Assembly: GCA_017501175.1 (NCBI GenBank)
Contig: JAFVXK010000016.1
Coordinates: 3,911 to 67,910 of the forward strand
Source of the DNA: Clostridia bacterium
GTDB lineage: Bacteria > Bacillota_A > Clostridia > Oscillospirales > CAG-272
Direction: 5' to 3'
DNA: 64,000 nt
Shown: positions 17,146 to 26,118 of the stretch, one piece after another
Numbering within the stretch: the first letter of the stretch is position 1
Layout of the letters: the number at the start of each line of letters is the position of its first letter
The notes under the pieces: model-generated
Databases searched by the model: none
The model's input: the letters and a program-made list of their open reading frames with translations, nothing else
What the model was told of the DNA's origin: nothing
Made by a program: the position numbers and the translations under genes

Positions 17146-17595
17146 TCATTTATACTCAAAGTCGTTGGTTTTAGATTGCAGAATACCAAGATACCTTTCG
17201 CACTCGCGCTTTGCCGCTGCAAGCGAGAGGTTCTTGTAATTTCCGCACTCACGGCGCACGGCACCGAACATTTCCTCTGCCGAAAGCGTTCTTTTGAGAA
17301 CCGAAATGAGCTCCGCAAGAACCTCTTCATTGTCGGCATCTCTTACCAAGAGATAAAAGCCTGTCTGACAGCCCATAGGTCCGAAATAAATTATTCTGTC
17401 CGCCATCTTTCCATTGCGGAAAAACGTCGCAAGCATATGCTCAACCGAGTGCATCGTCAGGTTATCCATAAAATCGTCGCCGTTCGGAACTCTCGTGCGC
17501 AAATCATAGGTGGTTACGTCGCCGTCGATGCGCGACACGTATATTCCCTCTGTGAGAGTGTCGTGGTTTACTGTAAACGAGGCTATTTTTTTCAT
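17146..17595 (-). CDS. luxS: S-ribosylhomocysteine lyase
   Basis: 149 residues from the ATG at 17595 (AGAGGAAA upstream; an ATG 42 bp earlier lacks a ribosome site). The metal motif MHSVEH (HxxEH), the GPMGCQTGFYLL block and RRECGNY (third ligand Cys region) are all present. It converts S-ribosylhomocysteine to homocysteine and DPD, the precursor of AI-2. The family's usual length is 150-160 residues. It heads the luxS-mtnN pair. Confidence 0.96.
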   Translation of the reverse strand: MKKIASFTVNHDTLTEGIYVSRIDGDVTTYDLRTRVPNGDDFMDNLTMHSVEHMLATFFRNGKMADRIIYFGPMGCQTGFYLLVRDADNEEVLAELISVLKRTLSAEEMFGAVRRECGNYKNLSLAAAKRECERYLGILQSKTNDFEYK

Positions 17596-17663
17596 TCTGA
17601 TTTCCTCTTTATGAAAATTCTCCGATGGAAAACGCACTAAAACGCTTTCCGTCTCTTTAGAAA

Positions 17664-17692
17664 TTACGGAGCGGTAAAATCCGCTCCGTTTT
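17664..17692 (-). terminator. Terminator of glyS
   Basis: ACGGAGCGG (17666-17674) pairs with CCGCTCCGT (17681-17689). On the minus strand this lies just after the glyS stop and is followed by AATTT. Confidence 0.75.
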
Positions 17693-17700
17693 GTGTTTGA

Positions 17701-19092
17701 TTAGAATGCAATTCTTTCGCGAATATAATTCTTTACCTCGGAGAGAGGAATACGCACCTGCTCCATAGTATCTCTGTCACGGACGGTTACGCAGCCGTCA
17801 TTCTCGGTGTCAAAGTCGTAGGTAATGCAGAAGGGTGTGCCTATCTCGTCCTCGCGGCGATATCTCTTACCGATAGAGCCGGTTTCGTCAAAGTCAACGG
17901 AGAACTCCTTGGCAAGCTCGTCGTAAAGCTCAAGTGCCTTGTCGGAGAGCTTCTTCGAGAGAGGAAGCACAGCCGCCTTTACGGGTGCGAGTGCGGGGTG
18001 AAGATGAAGCACTACTCTGACGTCGCCCTCACCGAGAGTTTCCTCGTCGTATGCGTCAACGAGGAACGCGAGAGCAACTCTGTCAGCGCCGAGCGAGGGC
18101 TCGACTACGTAAGGAATATAATGCTCACCGGTTTCCTGGTCGAAGTAGGTCATATCCTTGCCCGAGTGGTTCTGGTGCTGACCGAGGTCGTAATCGGTTC
18201 TGTCAGCAATACCCCAAAGCTCACCCCAGCCAAACGGGAAGAGGAACTCGAAGTCGGTAGTAGCCTTCGAATAGAAGCAAAGCTCCTCGGGGTCGTGGTC
18301 GCGAAGGCGAAGATTTTCTGGGGTCATTCCGAGGTCAAGAAGCCACTTGTGGCAGAAGTCCTTCCAATACTTGAACCACTCAAGGTCAGTGCCGGGCTTG
18401 CAGAAGAACTCAAGCTCCATCTGCTCAAACTCACGGGTACGGAAAACGAAGTTACCGGGGGTAATCTCGTTTCTGAAGGACTTACCAATCTGCGCTACAC
18501 CAAAGGGCAGCTTCTTTCTCGACGCTCTCTGCACCGAGGGGAAGTTCACGAAGATACCCTGCGCCGTTTCGGGACGGAGATATACGGTATTGGTCGAGTC
18601 CTCGGTAACGCCGATAAAGGTCTTGAACATAAGATTGAACTTCTTGATGTCGGTGAAGGTCTTGCCACCGCAAAGAGGGCAGGCGATGTCCTTTTCCTTG
18701 ATGTACTCTGCCATCTGGTCAAAGGTCCAGCCAGCAGGATTATCGTCCGTGCCGTTCTGGAATGCATAGTCCTCGATAAGCTTGTCAGCTCTGTGACGCG
18801 CCTTGCACTGCTTACAGTCCATAAGAGGATCGGAGAAGCCGCCTACGTGTCCCGACGCTACCCAAGCCTCAGGGTTCATTATGATAGCCGAATCAAGTCC
18901 GACGTTGTATCTCGACTCTTGAACGAATTTCTTCCACCAAGCGCGTTTTACGTTGTTCTTAAACTCAACTCCAAGAGGACCGTAGTCCCACGAGTTTGCA
19001 AGTCCGCCGTAAATTTCAGAGCCGGGGAATATAAATCCGCGGGTCTTACAGAGCGCTACGATTTTGTCCATTGTCTTTTTGCTGTTTTCCAT
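17701..19092 (-). CDS. glyS: Glycyl-tRNA synthetase, single-chain (dimeric) type
   Basis: 463 residues of the class II alpha2-type GlyRS found in Gram-positives and archaea, not the alpha/beta heterotetramer. [24 protein letters not shown] opens the core. A zinc-ribbon-like CKQC...CPLC insertion follows, then [18 protein letters not shown] (motif 2), [29 protein letters not shown] (motif 3), and a C-terminal anticodon-binding domain from about residue 360. Transcribed alone. A TGTAAA-N6-TTTACA palindrome lies 17 bp upstream of the start. Confidence 0.95.
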   Translation of the reverse strand: MENSKKTMDKIVALCKTRGFIFPGSEIYGGLANSWDYGPLGVEFKNNVKRAWWKKFVQESRYNVGLDSAIIMNPEAWVASGHVGGFSDPLMDCKQCKARHRADKLIEDYAFQNGTDDNPAGWTFDQMAEYIKEKDIACPLCGGKTFTDIKKFNLMFKTFIGVTEDSTNTVYLRPETAQGIFVNFPSVQRASRKKLPFGVAQIGKSFRNEITPGNFVFRTREFEQMELEFFCKPGTDLEWFKYWKDFCHKWLLDLGMTPENLRLRDHDPEELCFYSKATTDFEFLFPFGWGELWGIADRTDYDLGQHQNHSGKDMTYFDQETGEHYIPYVVEPSLGADRVALAFLVDAYDEETLGEGDVRVVLHLHPALAPVKAAVLPLSKKLSDKALELYDELAKEFSVDFDETGSIGKRYRREDEIGTPFCITYDFDTENDGCVTVRDRDTMEQVRIPLSEVKNYIRERIAF

Positions 19093-19108
19093 TTTTTCAC
19101 TCCATTTA

Positions 19109-19126
19109 TGTAAATAATTGTTTACA
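19109..19126. repeat. TGTAAA-N6-TTTACA palindrome, site 3
   Basis: TGTAAATAATTGTTTACA, 17 bp upstream of the glyS start and just past the mtaB stop. Same outer half-sites as the palindromes at 27411 and 59564. Confidence 0.6.
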
Positions 19127-19129
19127 AAT

Positions 19130-20431
19130 TTATATAGACTTCGCCGTTATAATACCGTCTTTATGCGACACGGGTAGTACCTTGAAGCTACTTCCCTGCA
19201 AATTTCCGTCATTCAAGGGAACGTAAACCTCGGCAAAATTATCGGCGTGTGCCGAGTATCCGTTACCGTCGTATGCTTCAAGTATTACCGAAAGCGGCTC
19301 ACCGCGCAGGACAATCTCCGAAAGCACCGTATCGCGTACCTCGTTTTTCACTCTTATAAGCTCCTCGGAGCGAGCGCGCTTTAAGCTCTCGTCAACTTGG
19401 TCGGGATAATCTGCCGCGGGCGTTCCGCTTCTTTTTGAATAGGCAAAAACGTGCGCGTCGATAAAGCTCGCCGCCTTGACAAAATCAACGGTTTTCCTGA
19501 AATCCTCGTCGCTCTCGCCCGGAAATCCTACCATAAGGTCGGTGGTAAAGGCAACATTCGGTATGTTTTCTCTTATGAATCTGATGTTTTCGAGCGCCTG
19601 CGAGGAATTATACCTGCGCTTCATTCTGCGAAGGACAGCGTCCGAGCCGCTCTGCACCGAAAGATGAAAATGCGGTGCGAGTATCTTCAGATTTTTTACC
19701 TTTTCTATAAAGGTCTTGCCGATAAGCTCGGGTGCAAGCGAGCCAAGCCGTATTCGCTCGGCGCTTTTCCTTGCGTCAAGCTCCGAAAGAAGCTCTGCAA
19801 GTCCGTAGTCGCCCTCAAAATCTCTGCCGTACGAGCCCGTTTCTATGCCCGTCAGCACTATCTCGCGAACACCGTCACGCGATAGTCCTTCGACCTCGTC
19901 AATAACGTCGGAGGGTAGCTTTGACCGCACTCTTCCGCGCGCATCGGCTATCGCGCAATAGGTGCATCTGCACTCACAGCCGTCCTCAATCTTGACGTAA
20001 GCACGGGTGCGCTCAGCGCGGGTTATCCGCATCGGCTCAAACTCGGCAAAATTAACGTCGGTAACCGAAAAATGTCTGTCACGTCGGTTTTCAAGAAGCT
20101 CCCTTGCCACATCGACACAGGACATCTTGTTATCTGTTCCTATGACGGCGCGTACTCCTTCTATTTTCATAACCTCATCGGGTGAGCGCTGACTGTAACA
20201 GCCCATAACTATAACCAAGCCGTTTGGGTTATGCTTTCTCGCGCGTCGTATAACCTGACGCGATTTTCTGTCGCTCTCTCCTGTTACGGTGCAGGTGTTA
20301 ACGACGTAAACGTCGCAATAGCCGTCAAAGGAGCGAAGCTCAAAGCCCCCCCGTACGAAAGCCTCGGCTACAGCCTCGGTCTCGTACTGCGACACCTTGC
20401 ACCCGAGAGTATATAATCCTACGCTATACAA
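19130..20431 (-). CDS. mtaB: tRNA t6A37 methylthiotransferase MtaB
   Basis: 433 residues. An N-terminal MTTase domain with three cluster cysteines ([23 protein letters not shown]), the radical-SAM motif CECRCTYC with the second [4Fe-4S] cluster, then a C-terminal TRAM-like region. The LGCKV start and the tRNA-type TRAM place it with MtaB (ms2t6A formation), not MiaB or RimO. The start appears to be TTG at 20431 with AAAGGAAAAACA before it. It ends 37 bp before glyS and is 24 bp downstream of hpt, so hpt-mtaB (perhaps -glyS) may be cotranscribed. Confidence 0.9.
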   Translation of the reverse strand: MYSVGLYTLGCKVSQYETEAVAEAFVRGGFELRSFDGYCDVYVVNTCTVTGESDRKSRQVIRRARKHNPNGLVIVMGCYSQRSPDEVMKIEGVRAVIGTDNKMSCVDVARELLENRRDRHFSVTDVNFAEFEPMRITRAERTRAYVKIEDGCECRCTYCAIADARGRVRSKLPSDVIDEVEGLSRDGVREIVLTGIETGSYGRDFEGDYGLAELLSELDARKSAERIRLGSLAPELIGKTFIEKVKNLKILAPHFHLSVQSGSDAVLRRMKRRYNSSQALENIRFIRENIPNVAFTTDLMVGFPGESDEDFRKTVDFVKAASFIDAHVFAYSKRSGTPAADYPDQVDESLKRARSEELIRVKNEVRDTVLSEIVLRGEPLSVILEAYDGNGYSAHADNFAEVYVPLNDGNLQGSSFKVLPVSHKDGIITAKSI

Positions 20432-20455
20432 TGTTTTTCCTTTTTCAATACGGCG

Positions 20456-21010
20456 TTACGCCTTTTCATAAACCGACGGCTTCAAAACGCCGACGTAGGG
20501 GAGCGCGCGGAAGCGCTCGTCGTAGTCAAGTCCGTAGCCAACGGCAAACTCGTCGGGTATTTCAATTCCTACGTAGTCGGGGGTGAAGTCAACCTTTCTT
20601 CTCGACGGCTTATCAAGAAGCGTACAGGTTTTGACACTCCTTGCTCCCTTGAGCCTCAAATACTCGGTGAGATAGGAAAGCGTACAGCCACTGTCAATGA
20701 TATCCTCAACTACGAGCAGGTCGCAGTCGGAAATGTCTTCACGGGTAATATCAAGATGTATCTTTACGCTTCCCGAAGAAGTAGTACCCGCGCCGTAGGA
20801 CGAAACCTTCATACAGTCTATCTCGACGGGAACGGTAAGACGCTTCATAAGGTCGCCCGTAAATACTATTGAGCCTTTAAGTATGCAGACAAGCACAAGA
20901 CGCTTGTCCTCTCCCACATAATCGCGGCTTATCTCGTCGGCAAGTCTGATTACGGTTCTCTCAATCTCCCCCTCGGAAACAAGAATTCTCTCGATTGCCT
21001 TGTTTATCAT
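20456..21010 (-). CDS. hpt: Hypoxanthine phosphoribosyltransferase
   Basis: 184 residues. LVCILKGSIVF (N-terminal PRTase loop), MKVSSYG flexible loop, the PRPP motif VVEDIIDSG, and the C-terminal PDYVGIEIPDEFAVGYGLDY block with the purine-binding region are diagnostic of HPRT. It salvages hypoxanthine and guanine with PRPP. AGGGGG precedes the ATG. Normally found near tilS/ftsH; here it lies next to mtaB and divergent from rpmH. Confidence 0.95.
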   Translation of the reverse strand: MINKAIERILVSEGEIERTVIRLADEISRDYVGEDKRLVLVCILKGSIVFTGDLMKRLTVPVEIDCMKVSSYGAGTTSSGSVKIHLDITREDISDCDLLVVEDIIDSGCTLSYLTEYLRLKGARSVKTCTLLDKPSRRKVDFTPDYVGIEIPDEFAVGYGLDYDERFRALPYVGVLKPSVYEKA

Positions 21011-21128
21011 AATGCTTTCCCCCTGAAGAAAAGAGTTGTCCTATGATATTTTAGCAGAAAAAAATGTGAAAGTCAAGGATATTACCCCACTTTGATAAAG
21101 TTTTGGCAAAAATATTTTGCAAAATCTC

Positions 21129-21157
21129 TTGACTTTTTTAACAGGTTAATATATAAT
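21129..21157 (+). promoter_or_regulatory. rpmH promoter
   Basis: TTGACT (21129-21134), 17-bp spacer, TATAAT (21152-21157). The 80-nt leader contains a small hairpin TAACGT/ACGTTA followed by six T residues (about 21198-21220), a possible attenuator just before the ribosome site. Confidence 0.88.
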
Positions 21158-21242
21158 ATATGGTGTTTTCGTATGAATACGCGAAAAAACCGGTGCTAAC
21201 GTGCCGAAGACGTTAATTTTTTATCACAAGGAGGTGCTATCT

Positions 21243-21377
21243 GTGAAGAGAACATATCAGCCTAAGAAAAGACAGAGAAACAAAGAACACGGTTTCAGAA
21301 AAAGAATGGCGACCGCTAACGGCAGAAAAGTTCTTAAGAGAAGACGCGCCAAGGGTAGAGCAAAGCTCACCTACTAA
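21243..21377 (+). CDS. rpmH: 50S ribosomal protein L34
   Basis: 44 residues, beginning with GTG at 21243 behind a near-perfect AAGGAGG. The sequence starts [18 protein letters not shown] and ends in an Arg/Lys-rich [11 protein letters not shown] tail, as in all bacterial L34. It heads the rpmH-rnpA-yidD-yidC-jag-mnmE cluster. In many bacteria dnaA and oriC adjoin this gene; here hpt does, and no DnaA-box cluster is visible upstream. Confidence 0.97.
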   Translation: MKRTYQPKKRQRNKEHGFRKRMATANGRKVLKRRRAKGRAKLTY

Positions 21378-21398
21378 TCGTCACGCCGCGTGACTCAC

Positions 21399-21455
21399 AA
21401 AACCTCCGATAAAGCGCATCGCTGATTTGCATTGTGCATTATCGGGGTTTTTGTT
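21399..21455 (+). terminator. Partial terminator between rpmH and rnpA
   Basis: AAAACCTCCGATAA (21399-21412) pairs with TTATCGGGGTTTT (21439-21451), followed by TTG. The long loop suggests partial readthrough that lowers rnpA expression relative to L34. Confidence 0.65.
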
Positions 21456-21473
21456 TAGAAAGGAGCGTTTAAA

Positions 21474-21854
21474 TTGAAGTTCCGCGCTATTACCGAAAAT
21501 CATCTTTATTCAAAAGCGTATTCTAAGGGCAAGAGGGCTGTGACGTCGGCTCTCGCGGTTTACATTCTGCCCGATTATGCCGCAAAGCGTCTTGCCGCGG
21601 CAAATCCCGAAAAGAAAATCACCAACCGTATAGGACTTACCGTTTCCACAAAGCTTGGCGGAGCGGTAGTCAGAAGCCGTGCGCGCCGTATTTTGCGCGA
21701 GGGACTTCGCTCGCTCGAAGCCGAGCGCCCGATAAAGCAGGGCTTCCTCATCGTCATCGCGGCAAGGAGTGCCGCAGTCAAGCTCAAAAGCACCGATATC
21801 AAGGTGCATCTTGCCGAGACTTTTGAAAAGCTCGGAATGTATAGACCGCAATGA
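21474..21854 (+). CDS. rnpA: Ribonuclease P protein component
   Basis: 126 residues from a TTG start at 21474 with AAAGGAG upstream. The RNR-type signature is present as [28 protein letters not shown], including the central basic helix that contacts the RNA subunit. The C-terminal half follows the [10 protein letters not shown]...TFEKLG pattern. It pairs with the catalytic P RNA (not in this window) to mature tRNA 5' ends. Overlaps yidD by four bases. Confidence 0.94.
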   Translation: MKFRAITENHLYSKAYSKGKRAVTSALAVYILPDYAAKRLAAANPEKKITNRIGLTVSTKLGGAVVRSRARRILREGLRSLEAERPIKQGFLIVIAARSAAVKLKSTDIKVHLAETFEKLGMYRPQ

Positions 21855-22132
21855 AGCACGTTATGATTTGGCTCGTGGGCCTATACCGAAAATACATCTC
21901 TCCGCTAAAACCGCCCTGTTGCAGGTTCACGCCGACCTGCTCCGCCTATGCCATTGAGGCATTCCAAAAACGCGGCTTTTTCGTAGGCTTTGCACTGACG
22001 GTTTGGCGCATTCTGCGCTGCAACCCCTTTTCAAAGGGCGGCTACGACCCCGTCCCCGAAAGGAAAAGCAAACGGAAGCAAAGGAACGCGGAAGAGTGTG
22101 AGGCGAAAGAAAAAACCGAAAAGGAAAATTAA
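21851..22132 (+). CDS. yidD: Membrane protein insertion efficiency factor YidD
   Basis: 93 residues. An N-terminal amphipathic segment ([15 protein letters not shown]) is followed by the invariant [15 protein letters not shown] and [15 protein letters not shown] blocks. A charged Lys/Glu tail follows. It sits at the inner face of the membrane and assists YidC-dependent insertion. The start overlaps the rnpA stop (ATGA), and its own stop directly abuts the yidC ATG, the standard tight order. Confidence 0.95.
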   Translation: MKHVMIWLVGLYRKYISPLKPPCCRFTPTCSAYAIEAFQKRGFFVGFALTVWRILRCNPFSKGGYDPVPERKSKRKQRNAEECEAKEKTEKEN

Positions 22133-23221
22133 ATGTTTGATTGGTTATATGATATACTCGGCTCTATGCTTGCATGGTTCGAGTCTTGGTCGGGCAGCTA
22201 CGCCGTTGCGTTACTGTTCTACGCATTGATTTTCAAAATCGTATTCCTTCCCTTCTCTATCAAGCAGCAGAAAAACCAGATTAAAATGGCAAAGCTCACC
22301 CCCAAGATAGAGGTCATTAAGGCTAAATACAAGGGAAGCAATACCCAAGCATCTCAGCAGAAGATGCAGCAGGAGATTATGGAGCTTCAGCAGAAGGAGG
22401 GATACAGTCCCCTCTCGGGCTGTCTGCCTATGCTCATTCAGCTCCCCATAGTAATCTTCCTTTATAACGTCATAAGAAATCCGCTTTCGCATATAGCGAA
22501 ATTTTCAGACGAAATTATCGTCAAGCTTCAGAATGCGGTAGCAACCGTTAGCAACGGTGCTATCGAAGCTATTTCTATCGACAACTTTGGAAAGATAGAC
22601 CAGATTAAGCTTATCTCGCAGATTAACGCGGCAAATCCCGAAATCTTCGGTGATATTGAAGCTAACCTTTCCGCATTGCCGAACTTTAACTTCTTCGGCA
22701 TCAATCTTGCCGAAACTCCCGCCTTTAATCTCATCGGAACTATCAACGGCTGGCTGGTGCTCATACCCATTCTCGCAGCGGTATCCTCTTGGCTTTCTAT
22801 GTTCCTTATGAGAAGATGGAACCCCAACCCCGCAGCAGCAGGCGCTGACCAGCAGACTCAGGCTTCAATGAAGATTATGGACCTCGTTATGCCTGCAATG
22901 TCGCTCTTTATCGCCTTCAACTTCTCGGGTATGCTCGGTATTTACTGGGTATATCAGTCTGTAATATCCATTCTTCAGTCCTTTATCCTCAGCCGCGTTA
23001 TGCCTATGCCCACATACTCTGAGGAAGAATTAAAGGCTATGAAGAAGGCGCAAAAAGCCGCTGAAAAGGCACAAAAGGAAGCACTTCGCGCTCAGCCTAA
23101 GTACCGTTCTCTTCATTATATAGATGAGGACGATTACGACGAGCTCCCCGAAATGAAAACAAAGAATAATGCTCCGACAAAGAAGAGCAGTGGGATAGAT
23201 ATCCCAGAAATCAAAGACTAA
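22133..23221 (+). CDS. yidC: Membrane protein insertase YidC/OxaA
   Basis: 362 residues. Gram-positive-type OxaA with five hydrophobic segments, the conserved Arg-poor groove region after ALIFKIVFLPFSIKQQKNQIKM, and the cytoplasmic helical hairpin rich in K/Q (LTPKIEVIKAKYKG). SPLSGCLPMLIQLPIVIFLY is the family signature. A Lys-rich tail follows the last membrane segment. No lipobox is seen, unlike B. subtilis SpoIIIJ. The insert at residues 125-200 is longer than usual. Confidence 0.95.
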   Translation: MFDWLYDILGSMLAWFESWSGSYAVALLFYALIFKIVFLPFSIKQQKNQIKMAKLTPKIEVIKAKYKGSNTQASQQKMQQEIMELQQKEGYSPLSGCLPMLIQLPIVIFLYNVIRNPLSHIAKFSDEIIVKLQNAVATVSNGAIEAISIDNFGKIDQIKLISQINAANPEIFGDIEANLSALPNFNFFGINLAETPAFNLIGTINGWLVLIPILAAVSSWLSMFLMRRWNPNPAAAGADQQTQASMKIMDLVMPAMSLFIAFNFSGMLGIYWVYQSVISILQSFILSRVMPMPTYSEEELKAMKKAQKAAEKAQKEALRAQPKYRSLHYIDEDDYDELPEMKTKNNAPTKKSSGIDIPEIKD

Positions 23222-23239
23222 ACGAAGGAAACAACTATA

Positions 23240-24283
23240 ATGATAAAAGAAATAATTGCAACAGGAAAGGACGTCATTGAGGCAAAGGACAACGCAAGAG
23301 CAGCTCTCGGCGCAGGACCTCTCGACGACGTACAGTTTGAGATACTTCACGCAGGAAGCAAGGGCATCTTCGGCATTATCGGTGTTAAGCCCGCACAGGT
23401 CAGAGCCTACATTGAGCTTCCCGACTCCAAGGAAAAGCGCCACCGCGAGCGTCCCGCAAAGGAAAAGCGCGAGGGAGCAAAGGACGGCGAGCGTCGCCAG
23501 GATAAGCCTCATAACAAGAAAAACAAAAAGCCCCAGGAGCAAAAAGAGCCTAAGGCAGAGAAGCCTAAGAGCGAGGTAATTCCCGAGGAACAGCTCAAGA
23601 TGGAAAAGCGTGAGGTAGAGGCAGGCGAGGACACCTCGTTTGACTTTATAAAGACTGTTATTTCGGATATCGGTCTTTCTGCCGAGGCAGAGCTTTACGC
23701 CTGCGAGGACGGCACAAGAAGAATAACCATCGTTGGCGAGGACGCGTCCTCTCTTATCGGTCACCACGGTGACACTCTTGACGCGCTTCAGTACCTTGCA
23801 AATCTCGCGTCGGCAAAGAAGAACTCGAAGGGCGAGCGCGACAAGAGCCGCGTCACTCTTGACATCGAGGGCTACCGCGCAAAGAGAGAGGCTACTCTCA
23901 GAGCTCTTGCACGCAGAATGGGCTCAAAGGCGCTCCGCAACAAGCGCAGCGTAATGCTCGAGCCTATGAGCGCTTACGAGAGAAGAATTATTCACTCCGA
24001 GATACAGAAAATAGACGGACTTTCCACCAACTCTATCGGCTCTGACAACAACAGAAAGATAGTAATCTTCCTCACCGACAAAAAGCCGAAGGAGCTTTTC
24101 GAGGAAAAGGAGGAAAGTGCCACCGACCTTCTCTCCGAGGATACCGTAATTGACGAGGCAAACGGCGCTATTGAGCCCGTAACCCTCTCCGACCTTGAGA
24201 GCGACGGCGAAACCGTTGCTATTGAGCAGACCAACTCCGCCGAGGACTTCGTCGCATCCGACGAGGAGTCCGACCTCAAGTAA
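23240..24283 (+). CDS. jag: Jag/KhpB (EloR) RNA-binding protein
   Basis: 347 residues in the canonical order: Jag-N domain (1-55, with GSKGIFGIIG), a long charged Lys/Glu/Arg linker (60-120), a KH-II domain (about 140-215, VGEDASSLIGHHGDTLDALQYL) and R3H (215-285, MSAYERRIIHSEIQ). KhpB with KhpA regulates cell elongation and mRNA in Firmicutes. An acidic C-terminal extension of about 60 residues, rich in Asp, Glu and Ser, is unusual. Starts 19 bp after yidC. Confidence 0.93.
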   Translation: MIKEIIATGKDVIEAKDNARAALGAGPLDDVQFEILHAGSKGIFGIIGVKPAQVRAYIELPDSKEKRHRERPAKEKREGAKDGERRQDKPHNKKNKKPQEQKEPKAEKPKSEVIPEEQLKMEKREVEAGEDTSFDFIKTVISDIGLSAEAELYACEDGTRRITIVGEDASSLIGHHGDTLDALQYLANLASAKKNSKGERDKSRVTLDIEGYRAKREATLRALARRMGSKALRNKRSVMLEPMSAYERRIIHSEIQKIDGLSTNSIGSDNNRKIVIFLTDKKPKELFEEKEESATDLLSEDTVIDEANGAIEPVTLSDLESDGETVAIEQTNSAEDFVASDEESDLK

Positions 24284-24284
24284 T

Positions 24285-25670
24285 ATGCTACACTCGGACG
24301 TAATAGCAGCAATTTCTACCCCACCCGGCAAGGGTGGGGTAGCCGTTATCCGCATGAGCGGTGAGGGCGCTCTTCTTCTCGCCGAGCGGGTTTTCAGCGC
24401 GATGTCGGGGCGTGCAATCAGCTCATACCCTCCGCGCACCCAAATATACGGCTACGTTTTGGATAGCGGCGAGAAGATAGACGACGGTATGCTTACCTAT
24501 TTCGAGGAGAACGCGTCCTATACGGGCGAGCAAACCGTGGAGATTTCCTGCCACGGCGGTATTCTCGTCACCGAGCTCGTTCTCGCAGCGGTCCTCTCTG
24601 CCGGCGCAAGACTCGCCGAGGCCGGTGAATTTACGCGCCGCGCGTTCCTAAACGGCAGGCTTTCGCTCTCCGAGGCTGAAGCGATAGGTCTGCTTCTCGA
24701 CGCCAAAAGCGAGGAGCAAATCCGCCTTGCCTCAAAGGACTCGCGCGAAAGGCTCACCCTTGCCATTGGCGCACTATCCGCAAAGCTCACCGAGCTTCTC
24801 GGCTCGGTTTACGCGAGAATTGACTATCCCGACGAGGACCTCGGCGACTTTACAGATGCCGAAACACTTGAGATACTGAAAGGCGCACTGTCCGATACCG
24901 AAAGGCTTCTCTCTACCTATAAGGAGGGGCACTCAATAGCCGAGGGCATCACAACGGCAATAGTCGGGTGTCCAAACGTCGGTAAAAGCACGATTTACAA
25001 TCTTCTCTCGGGAAGAGAGGCGGCAATAGTCACCGATATTGCGGGAACTACCCGTGACGTGCTTGAGAACACCGTATCGCTCGGGCGTGTAATGCTTCGC
25101 CTTTCGGACACCGCGGGAATACGAAGCGAAGGCGCGGCAGACGAGGTTGAGAAAATAGGCATTGCGCGCTCAAAAGAAAGGCTCGGCAGCTGCGAGCTTG
25201 TCCTCGCGGTATTTGACGCCTCTGAGAGCTCCTCGCTTGATTCTCTTCTCCTTGATGAAATTTCGCGCTCCCCTGCCGTAAAAATCGCTATATATAATAA
25301 GATAGATAAAAAGCAGCCCGATACCGATAAGCTTCCCTGCGAATTTGATAAGGTTCTATATCTTTCCGCAAGAGAAAATCCCGACGCCGCGAGGGGCGCA
25401 ATAAGAGCGGCGGTTGAGGAGCTCTTCTGCGACGGTAAAATATCGCTCTCTGATAGAGCGGTTATTCATTCGGCAAGGCAGAGAGCCGAGCTCACCGAAG
25501 CGCGCGACGCAATATCCTCGGCTATCGAGGCTCTCCTCGCAGGAGTATTCACCGACGCCGTTTCCTCAGACGTTGAAATTGCTCTCGGCGCTATATCGAG
25601 AGTGGACGGCAGAGCCGTGTCCGAGGCGGTTGTCGACAACATCTTCTCACGCTTCTGCGTTGGAAAGTAG
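24285..25670 (+). CDS. mnmE: tRNA-5-carboxymethylaminomethyl-2-thiouridine GTPase MnmE
   Basis: 461 residues from the ATG at 24285, one base after the jag stop. The formyl-THF-binding N domain opens with IAAISTPPGKGGVAVIRMSG. The helical region contains the embedded G domain with GCPNVGKST (G1), GTTRDV (G2), DTAG (G3) and NKID (G4). The terminal FSRFCVGK matches the C-(I/L/V)-G-K tail whose Cys is functionally important. With MnmG it modifies U34 of tRNA; mnmG is not next door. Confidence 0.96.
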   Translation: MLHSDVIAAISTPPGKGGVAVIRMSGEGALLLAERVFSAMSGRAISSYPPRTQIYGYVLDSGEKIDDGMLTYFEENASYTGEQTVEISCHGGILVTELVLAAVLSAGARLAEAGEFTRRAFLNGRLSLSEAEAIGLLLDAKSEEQIRLASKDSRERLTLAIGALSAKLTELLGSVYARIDYPDEDLGDFTDAETLEILKGALSDTERLLSTYKEGHSIAEGITTAIVGCPNVGKSTIYNLLSGREAAIVTDIAGTTRDVLENTVSLGRVMLRLSDTAGIRSEGAADEVEKIGIARSKERLGSCELVLAVFDASESSSLDSLLLDEISRSPAVKIAIYNKIDKKQPDTDKLPCEFDKVLYLSARENPDAARGAIRAAVEELFCDGKISLSDRAVIHSARQRAELTEARDAISSAIEALLAGVFTDAVSSDVEIALGAISRVDGRAVSEAVVDNIFSRFCVGK

Positions 25671-25678
25671 AGGATAAT

Positions 25679-26008
25679 ATGGAAAGCAAACGATTTTCAA
25701 AAAACGATGCAGGCTTCATCTGCGCTGCCTGCGGCAAGGAGGTTATGCCCCTCGGCTACACCTCTCGAAACCACTGTCCCTTCTGCCTCTCTTCCCTGCA
25801 CGTTGACGTAAATCCGGGAGATAGGGCTAACGAGTGCCGCGGTATTCTCCGCCCCGTCGGAGCGATACCCGACGCAAAAAAGGGGTATATAATCATACAC
25901 CGCTGTGAAAAATGCGGAAAAACCGTCAGAAACAAGGCGGCACACGAAGCAAAGGTTCAGCCCGACGATATGGACCTCATAATAAGGCTCACCGCGGCGG
26001 AATACTGA
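25679..26008 (+). CDS. RNHCP-domain zinc-ribbon protein
   Basis: 109 residues. CAACGKEV and RNHCPFCLSSLH give the first zinc-binding pair and the family name; HRCEKCGKTVRNKAA gives the second. RNHCP proteins are small conserved Firmicute proteins of unknown function, often with translation or tRNA-modification genes. Eight bp downstream of mnmE and likely cotranscribed. Confidence 0.85.
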   Translation: MESKRFSKNDAGFICAACGKEVMPLGYTSRNHCPFCLSSLHVDVNPGDRANECRGILRPVGAIPDAKKGYIIIHRCEKCGKTVRNKAAHEAKVQPDDMDLIIRLTAAEY

Positions 26009-26062
26009 GCACCCGTTTTCGCACAAAAAAACATTTCATTTGTTAAAATTATGTAACAACGC

Positions 26063-26091
26063 TTGCAAAGCCGTCTTTCTTGTGCTATAAT
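26063..26091 (+). promoter_or_regulatory. Promoter of the MFS gene
   Basis: TTGCAA (26063-26068), 17-bp spacer, TATAAT (26086-26091). It overlaps the upstream in-frame ATG at 26080, which supports the start at 26119. Confidence 0.78.
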
Positions 26092-26118
26092 GCGAGCAAC
26101 GACGTTTTTGGAGTTTTT

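Noticed and set aside
17998..19113. 371-codon plus-strand frame over glyS
   Set aside because: Antisense shadow of a conserved synthetase gene; codon bias of the minus strand explains the open frame.
21011..21242. oriC next to rpmH
   Set aside because: No cluster of TTATCCACA-like boxes; only promoter elements and small hairpins are seen.
23030..23767. 245-codon minus-strand frame over yidC/jag
   Set aside because: Leu/Cys-rich antisense shadow of Lys/Glu-rich coding sequence.
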